Positions 8,913 to 17,501 of a stretch of 64,000 nt of DNA are shown here, piece after piece. The notes below the pieces were generated by a model. That model was not told the origin of the DNA, searched no databases, and saw only the letters and a list, made by a program, of their open reading frames with translations. Every line of letters begins with the position of its first letter. Position 1 is the stretch's first letter. Position numbers and translations under genes: made by a program. Source of the stretch: CAJFUR01 sp904420575 (lineage in GTDB: Bacteria > Actinomycetota > Coriobacteriia > Coriobacteriales > Eggerthellaceae); the NCBI GenBank assembly GCA_965119745.1, contig OZ221973.1, forward strand, positions 1 to 64,000, in the 5' to 3' direction.

Positions 8913-8942
8913 ATAGTACTCATGTTCCCCATAGGGTGGCAA
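8913..8942 (-). promoter_or_regulatory. Probable promoter of the amidohydrolase gene
   Basis: TTGCCA (8942-8937) and TACTAT (8918-8913) are separated by 18 bases on the minus strand, about 150 bases upstream of the start at 8762. Confidence 0.5.
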
Positions 8943-8995
8943 GCCCTTTTCCCAATATGCACGCATCTTGCCGCCCGCGTCCAGGCGCGGCGGCT

Positions 8996-9067
8996 CTCAC
9001 GACCTGCCGCATGCTCGCGGCCTGTCGTGCGCCCGCAGTTTGCCGCGCACTCACAGCCTGCCGTACT
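8996..9067. repeat. 18-bp degenerate tandem repeat, four units
   Basis: Four consecutive 18-base units (8996, 9014, 9032, 9050) follow CTCRCRRCCTGYCGYRYR with substitutions. Read on the minus strand in one frame they give a 6-residue RQ-containing repeat, but that frame (8920-9138) has no credible start. The array lies between two leftward promoter-like pairs. Confidence 0.6.
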
Positions 9068-9116
9068 TCTTGGATACTATCAACTATAAGACTATGTCCA
9101 CTACTTATCCTATGCG

Positions 9117-9145
9117 ATAGTAGGCGATCGAGCATCATTTGACAA
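9117..9145 (-). promoter_or_regulatory. Leftward promoter-like pair above the 18-bp repeats
   Basis: TTGTCA (9145-9140), 17 bases, TACTAT (9122-9117) on the minus strand, in an AT-rich patch. Its transcript would cross the tandem repeats toward the amidohydrolase gene, so it is either a second, distal promoter or the start of a non-coding RNA. Confidence 0.45.
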
Positions 9146-9485
9146 GGGTCTTTTCACGGACGAGGGCGAGCGCAAGGCCGAGCGAGACCCAGGAAGCAAC
9201 ATGGGCGAGTTGACGCGCTGCACGCCTGAAAGCCGCCTGCGGCCAGCGACGCCAGACCCGACCGAAGGCGCCACGCACAAGAGTCGGCATCTCCGACCAA
9301 GTCGTCGGCGCGCCTCACCCGGACGGTACGAAAACGGCCGACATTACCCCGCCCGGCCATACGTCCGAATCCTGTCCGACCCCATAATGGAACGATATGG
9401 GTTTGACGCCTGAAGGCGTTGCGGACGCCCTCGGGTCGCAGGAAACGCCACATTGCCGCACTTCTCGTCTCACGAAAGGGGATCC

Positions 9486-10766
9486 ATGGAAGAACTCTCC
9501 GTTGCCCAGATCAAACGCAAACGCGCGATGTACCTCGCGCTCTCCACGCTCTCTCTTTTGTTTCTGGGGCTTATCTACGCCTTTTCGATGTTCGCAGCGC
9601 CCATGAGCCAATACTTCGAACTGGAAAAGGAAGCCGTGGGGCTTACCTTCAACATCATGATGATCACGTTCTGCATCGGCGCAGTCGTCGGGTCCCAGAT
9701 AGAGAAGGCCATGGGCCTGCGAACGTCCCTGCTCGTCGCTGCCGTCATGTTCCTCGTGGGATTTGCGGGCACGGGCCTCTTCGCATACGGCAATGTCGCC
9801 ATGCTCTATCTGTTCTACGGCGTTGTTGCCGGCCTTGGCGTCGGCATAGGCTATAACTCGGTCATCGCCAATACCAACATGTGGTTTCCTGACAAGGTAG
9901 GGTTCTCTTCGGGCGTGCTCATGATGGGCTTCGGCGTGTCTGCGCTCGTTTTGGGAAACATCGCCTTGAGCCTGGTGCCCGCCGCAGGGCTCTCTCCCGT
10001 GCTCGCCGTGCTTGGCGTGCTCACGTTCGTGGTGGTGTGCGCGCTCGCGTTCGCACTTTCTCGGCCGCCCGCCGACATCGTGGCGCGCATGTGCCCGGGA
10101 TCCGCCGTCGCGGCAAACGGCGTCGCCGACCCGGCCGAGCGCGACGCCCCGCTCAAAACGCCGACCTTCTACGTGTACTGGGTGTGGGCCACCATCGTCA
10201 TCGCCATCGGGCTGGCCACCATCGGCAACTGCGCCTCCGATGCCCAGCTCGTGGGCTTCGACGCGGCCTTCGCCACGCTTCTCGTGGGCATCGTTTCCAC
10301 CTTCAACGGCTTCGGCCGCGTCCTCGTGGGCACGATATACGACAAGACGAACGTGAAAGTCACCATGCTCGTTGACGGAATCGTCGGCGTTTGTGCGACG
10401 GTCTGCATCATCGGCGCCTTCTCCATGGGAGTCTCCGCCCTCTATGTGGTGGGAGCCATCTGCTGCGGCTTCTGTTACGGAGGCGTGCCTGTAGTGGCTT
10501 CGGCGATGTCGCGCCAGAGGTTCGGCTCGAAGAGCTACCCCCTGAACCTGTCGCTTGCCAACTTCGCCATCGTATGGGGATCGGTTCTCAACGTGATCGT
10601 GCAGACCGTTGTGGGCGGCGAGGCCCGCCTGACGATCTTCGTGGTGCTGTTCGTGCTGTCGATCTTGGCTTTGCTCGACGTCGTTCCCTTCTCGAAAATG
10701 TGGAATGCAGACATGCGCGCCCTCGACCTTCGACGTCGGGAAGAGACGGTCGAAAGCGACCGGTAG
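9486..10766 (+). CDS. MFS transporter, oxalate:formate antiporter-like
   Basis: 426 residues with about 12 hydrophobic segments and a short polar loop after TM6. The even spacing, YFELEKEAVGLTFNIM after TM1, the glycine-rich GVVAGLGVGIGYNSVIAN in TM4 and the C-half FGRVLVGTIYDKT fit the OFA (oxalate/formate antiporter) branch of the major facilitator superfamily, which often exchanges organic anions. The substrate cannot be read from the sequence. The ATG at 9486 follows AAAGGGGATCC; an in-frame start at 9453 has no site. The gene is monocistronic and ends at a hairpin shared with the convergent gene. Confidence 0.8.
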   Translation: MEELSVAQIKRKRAMYLALSTLSLLFLGLIYAFSMFAAPMSQYFELEKEAVGLTFNIMMITFCIGAVVGSQIEKAMGLRTSLLVAAVMFLVGFAGTGLFAYGNVAMLYLFYGVVAGLGVGIGYNSVIANTNMWFPDKVGFSSGVLMMGFGVSALVLGNIALSLVPAAGLSPVLAVLGVLTFVVVCALAFALSRPPADIVARMCPGSAVAANGVADPAERDAPLKTPTFYVYWVWATIVIAIGLATIGNCASDAQLVGFDAAFATLLVGIVSTFNGFGRVLVGTIYDKTNVKVTMLVDGIVGVCATVCIIGAFSMGVSALYVVGAICCGFCYGGVPVVASAMSRQRFGSKSYPLNLSLANFAIVWGSVLNVIVQTVVGGEARLTIFVVLFVLSILALLDVVPFSKMWNADMRALDLRRREETVESDR

Positions 10767-10798
10767 GAGAAGCTGCCGACAGCGAAAACGGTCGGCAA

Positions 10799-10832
10799 GC
10801 TCCTGTTGCCGAAAGCAATCGGCAACAGGAGC
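10799..10832. terminator. Bidirectional terminator between convergent genes
   Basis: A perfect 14-bp inverted repeat (GCTCCTGTTGCCGA and its complement, 6-base loop) lies 32 bp past the MFS stop and 2 bp past the stop of the leftward gene. A short T-run (GTTTTC) follows on the minus strand. Confidence 0.7.
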
Positions 10833-10834
10833 AA

Positions 10835-12166
10835 TCAGTGGCACAGGGGGCCGCCAACGCGGCCCTCGAGCTCCTTCACCATGACGACCCCGTCGTCGGC
10901 AGGCCGAGCATAGTAGCCGCAAAGGCGGTCGGCCTCGAAAAAGCCAAGCGTACGGTAGAGCGCCCTCGCCCCGGCATTGGTGCTGCGCACCGTGAGTTCC
11001 ATGGAGGTGGCGCCTCTTTTGCCTGCCTGCAGGCAGGCAAACCGCAGCAGGACGCGTCCTAGGCCTTGGCGGCGGCGGTCTTGGCGCACGGCTATGCGCG
11101 TGACGACCGCGCGTTCGCCCTGAAGCCACCAACCCACGTATCCCGCAACGGCGTCCCCGCAACGCTCATCCCGAGCCACCACATAGGAGGCGTCGCGGTT
11201 GTGGCGCAGCTCCATGGCGAACGCCACAGGCGCCCAAGGCTCGGGGAACGCGCGCGACTCGATGGACATCACGTCAGACAGGTCGTCTTCGGTCATAGCG
11301 GAGAGCGTCCAAACGCCGTCTTGCGCCGGTTTCGCCGGACGCGCAGCAGACGGAAGCGCCTCGCCTTCGAACGGCCTGCGGCCCCAAACCGCGAACGTGG
11401 GCGAATCGAAATAGTAGTCGTTTCTTTCGAAAAGGGCGCCCCAAAGACCGATCAGCTCGTCCATGCGACGCTGGGCCGCAATGCCCGACTGTTCCGGCAC
11501 GTGACGCCTGAAGTACACCATGCGCTCGAAGAACTCCCTGCGCGCCATCGCGTCCATTCCCACCGTGGTGGCATGCTTCGCCGTCATCCCCACATCGGAA
11601 AAGCCGGCGTCCGACAACATCCTGCCACAGCGCATGCCCAGATAGCGATCGGTATGCGCGGTGTGGGCCACATAAGGGCGCACCGCTTCGTCGTAGAGGG
11701 CAAGCACCTGGCTCATCAGCCGGTCCGGATCGGGCCAGGACGCCTTCGCGCCGTCGTCGACGGTCTTCACGACCACAAATCCTCCCGGCGTCAGCAGATC
11801 ATAGGCCGTAAGCAGGGCCTCCTCCTTGTCAGGCAGATGTTGGAGCACATGCGAGAAGTACACCACGTCGAAAGGCCCGTCCGCATCGTCATAGTCCTGC
11901 AGGGAGCACACTTGCCACGAGAAACGCGGATCGTCGCAGGCGCGCCGCGCCCGATCGACGGCCTCCTCGCAGGGATCGATGCCCTTCACGCACGCGATGC
12001 CGGAATAAGGAGCGAACTTGAGAACCGTGTTGAACCCATCGAAGCACCCCACGTCCAACACGCGAGCATGTTCCATTTCGGAAAGGCCGATGGCTTCGAA
12101 AGCGGCATAGTCGGCTGCGGCGCCCGCCTTCGCCGCACGAGTGATCTGTACCCGATTCCAGCCCAT
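10835..12166 (-). CDS. Fused SAM methyltransferase and RimI-like N-acetyltransferase
   Basis: 443 residues in one uninterrupted frame, with two domains. Residues ~1-260 form a class I SAM-dependent methyltransferase: motif I VLDVGCFDGFN, the acidic YFSHVLQHLPD region and LLTPGGFVVVKT resemble tRNA carboxymethyl/methoxyuridine-type (CmoB-like) methyltransferases. Residues ~290-443 form a GNAT domain with the acetyl-CoA loop RRQGLGRVLL, the family motif ESRAFPEPW, and NAGARALYRTLGF then GYYA, close to RimI, which acetylates the N-terminal alanine of ribosomal protein S18. The two are joined by an Ala/Pro linker. RimI is normally free-standing (~150 residues), so the fusion is unusual. The substrate of the methyltransferase half is unknown. 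The start at 12166 follows GGGCGGGTG; this lies in a short duplicated sequence (12175-12205). Last gene of a leftward run. Confidence 0.7.
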   Translation of the reverse strand: MGWNRVQITRAAKAGAAADYAAFEAIGLSEMEHARVLDVGCFDGFNTVLKFAPYSGIACVKGIDPCEEAVDRARRACDDPRFSWQVCSLQDYDDADGPFDVVYFSHVLQHLPDKEEALLTAYDLLTPGGFVVVKTVDDGAKASWPDPDRLMSQVLALYDEAVRPYVAHTAHTDRYLGMRCGRMLSDAGFSDVGMTAKHATTVGMDAMARREFFERMVYFRRHVPEQSGIAAQRRMDELIGLWGALFERNDYYFDSPTFAVWGRRPFEGEALPSAARPAKPAQDGVWTLSAMTEDDLSDVMSIESRAFPEPWAPVAFAMELRHNRDASYVVARDERCGDAVAGYVGWWLQGERAVVTRIAVRQDRRRQGLGRVLLRFACLQAGKRGATSMELTVRSTNAGARALYRTLGFFEADRLCGYYARPADDGVVMVKELEGRVGGPLCH

Positions 12167-12207
12167 GACTCTGCACCCGCCCTTTCAGTGCACCCGCCCT
12201 TTCGGCA

Positions 12208-13074
12208 TTACCGACTTGGCCGCGCCCTCTGCATGCGCGCCACTTCGGCCAAGACCTCGAACTCTCCTGCATCCAGCACCGCGTCGTCGGCAAACACCGA
12301 AACGGCCTCCGCTACCTGGGTGGACGTGCGGGCGTTGCAGACGACCGACGCCACCCCCTCGATCGACTTAGCGAAACGAAGCCCCCAATCGACCATGGAA
12401 CGTCCCGGCGCGGCCTCGTTCAAGGCGGCAAGCGCCTGCGGCCTCAGGCGCGACGTCGGGCCGAGCCGAAGAGTCCCATGGGCAATGACGGGCAATCCCG
12501 CCTCGCGGACGACAGAAAAGCATTCCTGCACGCCAGAAGTGAACCAGTCGACGTAGTTGATTCTCATGCGCACGAAATCCCAGGGGTACAGGCCCAAATA
12601 AAGGCGCAGGTTGTCGGCGTTCAGCTGGCTGGAAAACCCCAGAGCGCCTATTTCGCCCGCCTCCTTCCTCCCAAACAGGAAGTCCACCGCGCCGGAAGCG
12701 ACGTCGCGTCGGTAGTTGAGGTCGCATACTTCCTCTATGTGGTAGAAGTCTATGCACGGACGACCGAGCTTCTTCATCTGCTTCTGAAACACATATTCGT
12801 AGCGCGGATCCACCATCTCGAAGAAGCTCGTCGTCACGTGCGTTTCCCCAACCGCATCCCCCAAGGCGCAGCCCAAGAATTGCTCGGCCTCTCCTTTCCG
12901 GTGGGAATACGAGGTGTCGAAAAGGTTTATCCCGCCTCGGCGAGCCTGCTCGACCATCTCGAGCGCAGCAGATTCGTCGAGGTGAACCGCATGAAGCGTA
13001 TCCGCGACGGGAAACCGCTTGGTTCCAATGCCCAAACGAGACACCGCAGAAGACGCAATGCTTTTGTATTGCAT
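12208..13074 (-). CDS. Aldo/keto reductase-like protein with an incomplete active site
   Basis: 288 residues with the aldo/keto reductase barrel pattern: LGIGTKRFP near the start, GGINLFDTSYSHRKGEAEQFLG, IDFYHIEE, IGALGFSSQ and the C-terminal SIEGVASVVCNAR. Of the catalytic Asp-Tyr-Lys-His set, Asp and Tyr (FDTSYS) and the His (FYHIE) are present, but the strand that normally carries Lys reads HVTTSFFEM. It may therefore be catalytically altered or use another lysine. The ATG at 13074 follows GGAAAGGAC. It sits between htpG and the methyltransferase-RimI fusion; a hairpin 22 bp upstream may reduce read-through. Confidence 0.65.
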   Translation of the reverse strand: MQYKSIASSAVSRLGIGTKRFPVADTLHAVHLDESAALEMVEQARRGGINLFDTSYSHRKGEAEQFLGCALGDAVGETHVTTSFFEMVDPRYEYVFQKQMKKLGRPCIDFYHIEEVCDLNYRRDVASGAVDFLFGRKEAGEIGALGFSSQLNADNLRLYLGLYPWDFVRMRINYVDWFTSGVQECFSVVREAGLPVIAHGTLRLGPTSRLRPQALAALNEAAPGRSMVDWGLRFAKSIEGVASVVCNARTSTQVAEAVSVFADDAVLDAGEFEVLAEVARMQRARPSR

Positions 13075-13095
13075 GGAAGAGTCCTTTCCGCCGCC

Positions 13096-13129
13096 ACGCC
13101 TTGCCGAGGCCCACGCATCGGCAAGGCGT
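13096..13129 (-). terminator. Hairpin between htpG and the AKR-like gene
   Basis: A 12-bp perfect stem (ACGCCTTGCCGA with its complement, 10-base loop) without a T-run. It could be an attenuator or a partial terminator inside the run. Confidence 0.5.
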
Positions 13130-13143
13130 CGACGCCGCCGCCC

Positions 13144-15042
13144 CTACATCAGAGAATAGACCGCTTGGGCATAGGTGCCCACGTCCTTGATCTTGAGGCC
13201 CTCTGCAAGCAACGACTGCCCGTAGAGGACCCATGCGTAGCGGGTCACGGCATCCTTGTCTCCAACCGCCCAAAGCCCGCGCAGCTTTTCGAATATGCGA
13301 TGACGTGGATTGAGTTCGAGAACATGGCGAATGGGTGGCACGCCCCCTTCGTCGCCAGCCGACTCGAAATACTTCTCCATGCCCAGGCTCACCGGCCCAG
13401 CGCTCCTTATGCAGGCAGGCTCGGCTTCGAGAAGCGAAGTGGCCGACACCATCGACACGTCCTCGGGCAGTGCAGCGGCCAACGCGGAGAACAGCGCGCC
13501 GTTTTCCGCGTTGGCCGCCTCCACGAACGCACGTTCATCAGCATCGTCGAGGCGCACGTCCTCGGCCGTCACGTTCTTGATAGGCACGCCGTCATAGCTG
13601 CGCAACGTCAAGAGAGTGAACTCGTCGACGCTCTCCGAGCACAGCAACACGTCGAACCCCTTCTCCGTCGCATACCTCACCGCAGGAGAAGCTTCCAGCC
13701 TGCCCGCCTCGTCGCCAGACGCAAAAAACAGGCATGGCTGGTGCGCAGGCATGGCGTCGCGATACTCGCGCAGGGTCACAGGCTCGTCACGCAAGGCGGT
13801 GAAGAACATGAGGTAGTCTTCGAGCTTTTCGTTGAGCGCCCCGAGCGTTGCATAGATGGCGAATTTGAAGATACGTCCGAAGTTGCCGTAGAACTCCACA
13901 TAGACGTCCCTTTCCTCGTCGCGCATCGCGGCAAGCTCGCTGCACAGCCTCCTGTCTATCTGTTTGGCAACGTCGGACAGGAACGGATCCGACTGAATGC
14001 CCTCCCTCGAGAGGTTCAACGAGAGGTCGGGGCTGTCCACGATGCCGCGTACGAACCCGAAATGCTCGCCTATGAGGTCGGGATTGCACTCGTCGATGAG
14101 CACGCCCGAACTGTAGAGCCTAAGGCCCCTGCGGTAATCGCGGCTGTAGAAGTCTCCCGAAGGCTCGGACGGAATGAACAGGAGCACGTCGCACTTGCGC
14201 GACCCCCGCGCACGAAGGGAAATGGTGCGCAAAGGCCGATGGGAATCCTGGAACTCCTCCGCGTAGAAGGCGTCGTATTCGGCCTGAGACACCTCGGCGC
14301 GCGGCTTCGCCCAAATGGGAACCATGGAGTTGAGGACATGGCGCTGCGAGTACTCTTCGAACCGAGGTTCTTGAAGCCGGGAACCCTCGGGTGGCTCCAC
14401 CTCGCGCAGGCCCGTGGTCCGAAGATAGATAGGATAGCGCACGTAGTTGCTGTAACGACGCACCAGCTCCTCGAGAGCGGGGCGGCTGAGAAACTTGCCA
14501 TAGTCGCACGAGGCGTCATCAGGGCGCAGGTGCAGCACCACGTCGGTTCCGCGCCCATCCCGCTGCGAAGGGCTCACGGAGAAGCCCTCGACCCCGTCGC
14601 TTCTCCACTCGAACGCCGCGTCGCAGCCCAGCGCCCGCGAGACGACGACTATTTCATCGGCCACCATGAACCCGGAATAGAAGCCGACGCCGAACTGCCC
14701 TATGATTTCGACGTCGTCGTCTTGAAGCCCTTCGGAAAGTTTGGCTTCCAAGCTCGACGAATGGGCTATAGTGCCCAAATCGCGTTCGAGCGCCTCGGCA
14801 TCCATCCCAATGCCGTTGTCGCTCACCGTTATGGTGCGCTCAGCAACGTCGAAATCCAGCTCGATGGCAAGCTCGCCCACCTGATCGGCCTCAAGACGTC
14901 CCGCCGAAATCTCGAGCGCCACCTTGTCGAGCGCGTCCGATGCGTTCGAGATCAACTCGCGAAGGAACACGTCTTTGGTGGAGTAGATGGAATTGACCAC
15001 CAGATCGAGGATCTTCTTGCTCTCCGTTCTGAATTCCTGCAC
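13144..15042 (-). CDS. htpG: HtpG, bacterial Hsp90 chaperone
   Basis: 632 residues, the normal HtpG length. The N-terminal GHKL ATPase motifs are intact: ELISNASDALDKV (Asn/Asp for nucleotide), SDNGIGM, and GQFGVGFYSGFMVAD. The middle domain carries GVLIDECNPDLIGEHFGFVRG and the catalytic-loop-like NLSREGIQSDP. The C-terminal dimerisation region follows from about residue 500. It is an ATP-driven cytosolic chaperone. The start is a GTG at 15042 with a strong site (AGGAGG, seven bases upstream). It lies 22 bp after the trigger-factor-like gene, in a run of chaperone-type genes, which suggests a joint folding role for particular clients, perhaps the nearby metalloenzymes (inference). Confidence 0.92.
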   Translation of the reverse strand: MQEFRTESKKILDLVVNSIYSTKDVFLRELISNASDALDKVALEISAGRLEADQVGELAIELDFDVAERTITVSDNGIGMDAEALERDLGTIAHSSSLEAKLSEGLQDDDVEIIGQFGVGFYSGFMVADEIVVVSRALGCDAAFEWRSDGVEGFSVSPSQRDGRGTDVVLHLRPDDASCDYGKFLSRPALEELVRRYSNYVRYPIYLRTTGLREVEPPEGSRLQEPRFEEYSQRHVLNSMVPIWAKPRAEVSQAEYDAFYAEEFQDSHRPLRTISLRARGSRKCDVLLFIPSEPSGDFYSRDYRRGLRLYSSGVLIDECNPDLIGEHFGFVRGIVDSPDLSLNLSREGIQSDPFLSDVAKQIDRRLCSELAAMRDEERDVYVEFYGNFGRIFKFAIYATLGALNEKLEDYLMFFTALRDEPVTLREYRDAMPAHQPCLFFASGDEAGRLEASPAVRYATEKGFDVLLCSESVDEFTLLTLRSYDGVPIKNVTAEDVRLDDADERAFVEAANAENGALFSALAAALPEDVSMVSATSLLEAEPACIRSAGPVSLGMEKYFESAGDEGGVPPIRHVLELNPRHRIFEKLRGLWAVGDKDAVTRYAWVLYGQSLLAEGLKIKDVGTYAQAVYSLM

Positions 15043-15063
15043 GGAACGCCTCCTGTTCTCTCC

Positions 15064-16374
15064 TTATGCACCCTGCCGGATGATCTCGGCCTGCTCGACG
15101 GCAAGCCGAGCCGCCTTGAGGCGCCTGGCCGCACAACGGGCCGCGTGCATGCGCCCGTCACGTAGGAAGTCCTGGTGGGCGGCATTCGCCTTGCCGGGTG
15201 CCACGGCCTCGAAGAACGCTTCGAGATCCTCGTCGAAGACGTTGAGCCCGCAATGGTCGGCAAATGCGTTCAAGGCCAACTGCCGGGTGAGCTGGGAGCG
15301 AACCTGCATGAGCAATGCCTGGTCAAGCTGTTCCCGGGTCATATTCTGAGCAGTCAGGAAGGCGTCGAGCGTGAGATTGTCGTTGCACAGCCTGTCTTGA
15401 AGGTTGCCTCTTGCCTCCTTCAAGGCAACGCCGTACACCAGATCGCTTATCTCGCCCTTGAGGCGTTTCGCAAGTTCGTTGCCCGCAAGAATCTCCGCCG
15501 CATGCATGAAATCGGCCTCGTGGCGCTGCCGAACGCGTTCGCGCACGTCCGCACGCAGGTCGTCCAAGGACTCGATGCCGGGCTTGACCGTTCGCGCCCA
15601 TTCGTCGTCCATGGTCGCGGTCTTGGATCCCACAATGCGCTTGACAGTGACCACGGACTCGAACTTTTCCATGATGGGCTTGCCGGCTTCGTCGAGTTCG
15701 AGGCGCGGCCCCTCGAACCCGATGACCTTGGTCTGCCCCACCTTCATTCCAATCACCCCGGCGTCGAAATCGTCGGGCATGGCGAAGGTTCCTGTGGAGT
15801 ACTCCCGTCCTTCGGTGCAAAGCGCAGGAACGCGATGCCCGTCTTGGGTGGTCTCCATCGCGAGTTCCACCTTGTCGCCCCTGGACACCACGTCATGAGA
15901 GGCGTCGGTGACGGGAACGAGGACCGTTTCGGCCATGCGCACGAGCTCGGCCTCCACCTCGTCTTCTTTCACCGCTTCAAAAGGAACGGTGATGGTCACC
16001 GGATCGTAGCTTTCCAACTCGAACCGGGGAACCGGGACACATACAAGCTGGTAGCCGAAAGGCTTGCCTTCGGCTGCATGCTCGGAGCACCGATACACGG
16101 GCGCGCCCACCGTATCGACGCGCACGGCCGAAAGGGCGAAAGGCGCACGGCGGCGCATGATCTCCTCGTCGAGCACGAACGACGCCTCGACGAGACCCAT
16201 GCGGACACGCACGCACTCGAGCGGGGTCTCGTAGTCCGCACGGTCGGCACCATAGCCGTTGCGGGCCACGACCGCCATCGCGGCGTTCTGCAATTCCTCT
16301 TCCGTCTCTGAGACGGAAAGCTCCACAAGCAGTTCGAGCTTGCCGTCCTTTTCCCGAGCTTTTTCGACTTTCAT
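15064..16374 (-). CDS. Trigger-factor-like protein with a PPIase domain
   Basis: 436 residues with trigger factor layout: an N-terminal ~115-residue domain (MKVEKAREKDGKL...), an FKBP-like segment (VSRGDKVELAM ... GVIGMKVGQTKVIGFEG) and a long helical C-terminal chaperone arm (VRQRHEADFMHAAEILAGNELAKRL onwards). The conserved ribosome-docking signature of true trigger factor (GFRxGxxP) is not visible in the N-domain, so it may not bind ribosomes in the usual way. The ATG at 16374 overlaps the upstream stop by 4 bases (ATGA), showing translational coupling, with GGAAGACGA before it. A standard tig next to clpP/clpX would be expected elsewhere in the genome. Confidence 0.72.
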   Translation of the reverse strand: MKVEKAREKDGKLELLVELSVSETEEELQNAAMAVVARNGYGADRADYETPLECVRVRMGLVEASFVLDEEIMRRRAPFALSAVRVDTVGAPVYRCSEHAAEGKPFGYQLVCVPVPRFELESYDPVTITVPFEAVKEDEVEAELVRMAETVLVPVTDASHDVVSRGDKVELAMETTQDGHRVPALCTEGREYSTGTFAMPDDFDAGVIGMKVGQTKVIGFEGPRLELDEAGKPIMEKFESVVTVKRIVGSKTATMDDEWARTVKPGIESLDDLRADVRERVRQRHEADFMHAAEILAGNELAKRLKGEISDLVYGVALKEARGNLQDRLCNDNLTLDAFLTAQNMTREQLDQALLMQVRSQLTRQLALNAFADHCGLNVFDEDLEAFFEAVAPGKANAAHQDFLRDGRMHAARCAARRLKAARLAVEQAEIIRQGA

Positions 16375-17225
16375 TCGTCTTCCCCCGCCGAGCCGGAAGC
16401 CGAACATTGATGCGCATCGCGGATGACGGGCGCAGGCAAAGGCCCGGGCGCAGGCACCTCGTCGGGGCATTCGCCAAGCGAGCCCTTCGATCCGGCGTGG
16501 GCCGAGGCGGACCCCTCGATCACGCCGTTGACGTATGCGGTGTCGATAACGCGGCGCATCGTCTTCACGCGCACCGCCGCCTGGCGAGCCGCTTCCACCT
16601 GCCCCTTCTCACGTATCTCCTCCAAAAACTTCTGTGGATTGGGAGAAGAAAGATACTCGGTGATTTCATGGTTCCCAACCTGTATCCCAAGAACCGGGGC
16701 AAGAAGGTCGAGTGCCATGTTCAAGCGCAGCAGATACAACGTCTCCTGCGCGAGCTTCTCTTCGTACTGGTCGGGAGTCATGGACTCGTCGCGCAGATAC
16801 TGCTCGAACGACATGTGCATGGCCTCGAGACGCGCCTGGTTCGTCTGGCGCATGCTCTCCACGTTGCTTGCAACCACGGCCTCGTCCACTTCGCCCTGGA
16901 GCCGCTCGACCAAAGCGTCGCAACATGCCCGGTACTTCATGTCGCTGTACTCGAGTTCCAGGTTCCTCTCGTAATCGTCCACGATGGCCTGCCGCACATC
17001 CTCGATGGTGGAAAGGCCCTCGAAGTTGCCCTTGACCCATTCGTCGTCGAGATCGTCGATGGAATTCACGGACCTTCCGGTACTCAATACGAAACCGAAG
17101 AGCTGCGCGTCAACGTCTTCGCGGCTTATGCTTGGCTTCTCCGGAAGGGTTATCCTCACGTTGTCGTAGTCGCTCAAAGAGAAGTCCTCGGGCGAAAGCT
17201 GCAACACGGTGCTGTTATCAGACAT
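16371..17225 (-). CDS. Trigger-factor C-domain-like protein
   Basis: 284 residues, predicted all-helical and acidic. The region VDAQLFGFVLSTGR ... DDEWVKGNFEGLSTIEDVR and the helical arm VRQAIVDDYERNLELEYSDM to FLEEIREKGQVEAARQAA resemble the C-terminal chaperone arms of trigger factor/SurA-type proteins. There is no FKBP segment, and the C-terminal ~45 residues are Pro/Gly/Ser-rich. The ATG at 17225 (MSDNST) has an excellent site (GAGGAG, five bases). First gene of the run leading to htpG. Together with the next gene it looks like a duplicated and divided trigger factor. Confidence 0.65.
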   Translation of the reverse strand: MSDNSTVLQLSPEDFSLSDYDNVRITLPEKPSISREDVDAQLFGFVLSTGRSVNSIDDLDDEWVKGNFEGLSTIEDVRQAIVDDYERNLELEYSDMKYRACCDALVERLQGEVDEAVVASNVESMRQTNQARLEAMHMSFEQYLRDESMTPDQYEEKLAQETLYLLRLNMALDLLAPVLGIQVGNHEITEYLSSPNPQKFLEEIREKGQVEAARQAAVRVKTMRRVIDTAYVNGVIEGSASAHAGSKGSLGECPDEVPAPGPLPAPVIRDAHQCSASGSAGEDE

Positions 17226-17359
17226 GTTTCTCCTCTCGACCTGCCGAAACATCCTGCAAGACCCCCAGCAAGCCGCCTTTTCGGCATATGCGCCGCAATG
17301 GGACGGAAGTGGAATTCGCAGGCTTTCTTTCCATTCCTGCCGTGGTTTGCTTTCATCTC

Positions 17360-17404
17360 ATGGTACCGAACGCCCCCTTCGGAAGATGGGGCGTTCGGTA
17401 CCAT
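17360..17404. promoter_or_regulatory. 17-bp perfect inverted repeat between divergent genes
   Basis: Arms ATGGTACCGAACGCCCC (17360-17376) and its exact complement (17388-17404) flank an 11-base loop that itself contains CTTCGGAAG. It lies between the chaperone run (left) and the LuxR gene (right), where no terminator is needed. It could be an operator or a stable 5'-leader hairpin of the leftward transcript. Confidence 0.6.
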
Positions 17405-17501
17405 TAGGACGGCAAATCATACCTGGAGCCATAAGCCTAGTTCGATGCATGCGATAGAATGATTGGCACGGTCAGATTTTTCCGAAACCCATCATGCTTC
17501 A

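Larger units (their letters stand above)
8763..9485. other. Divergent control region between the amidohydrolase and MFS genes
   Basis: This 723-bp gap holds two leftward promoter-like pairs (8942-8913 and 9145-9117), the 18-bp repeat array and an AT-rich patch (9063-9125). I could not define the rightward promoter of the transporter at 9486. No gene is supported. Confidence 0.5.
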
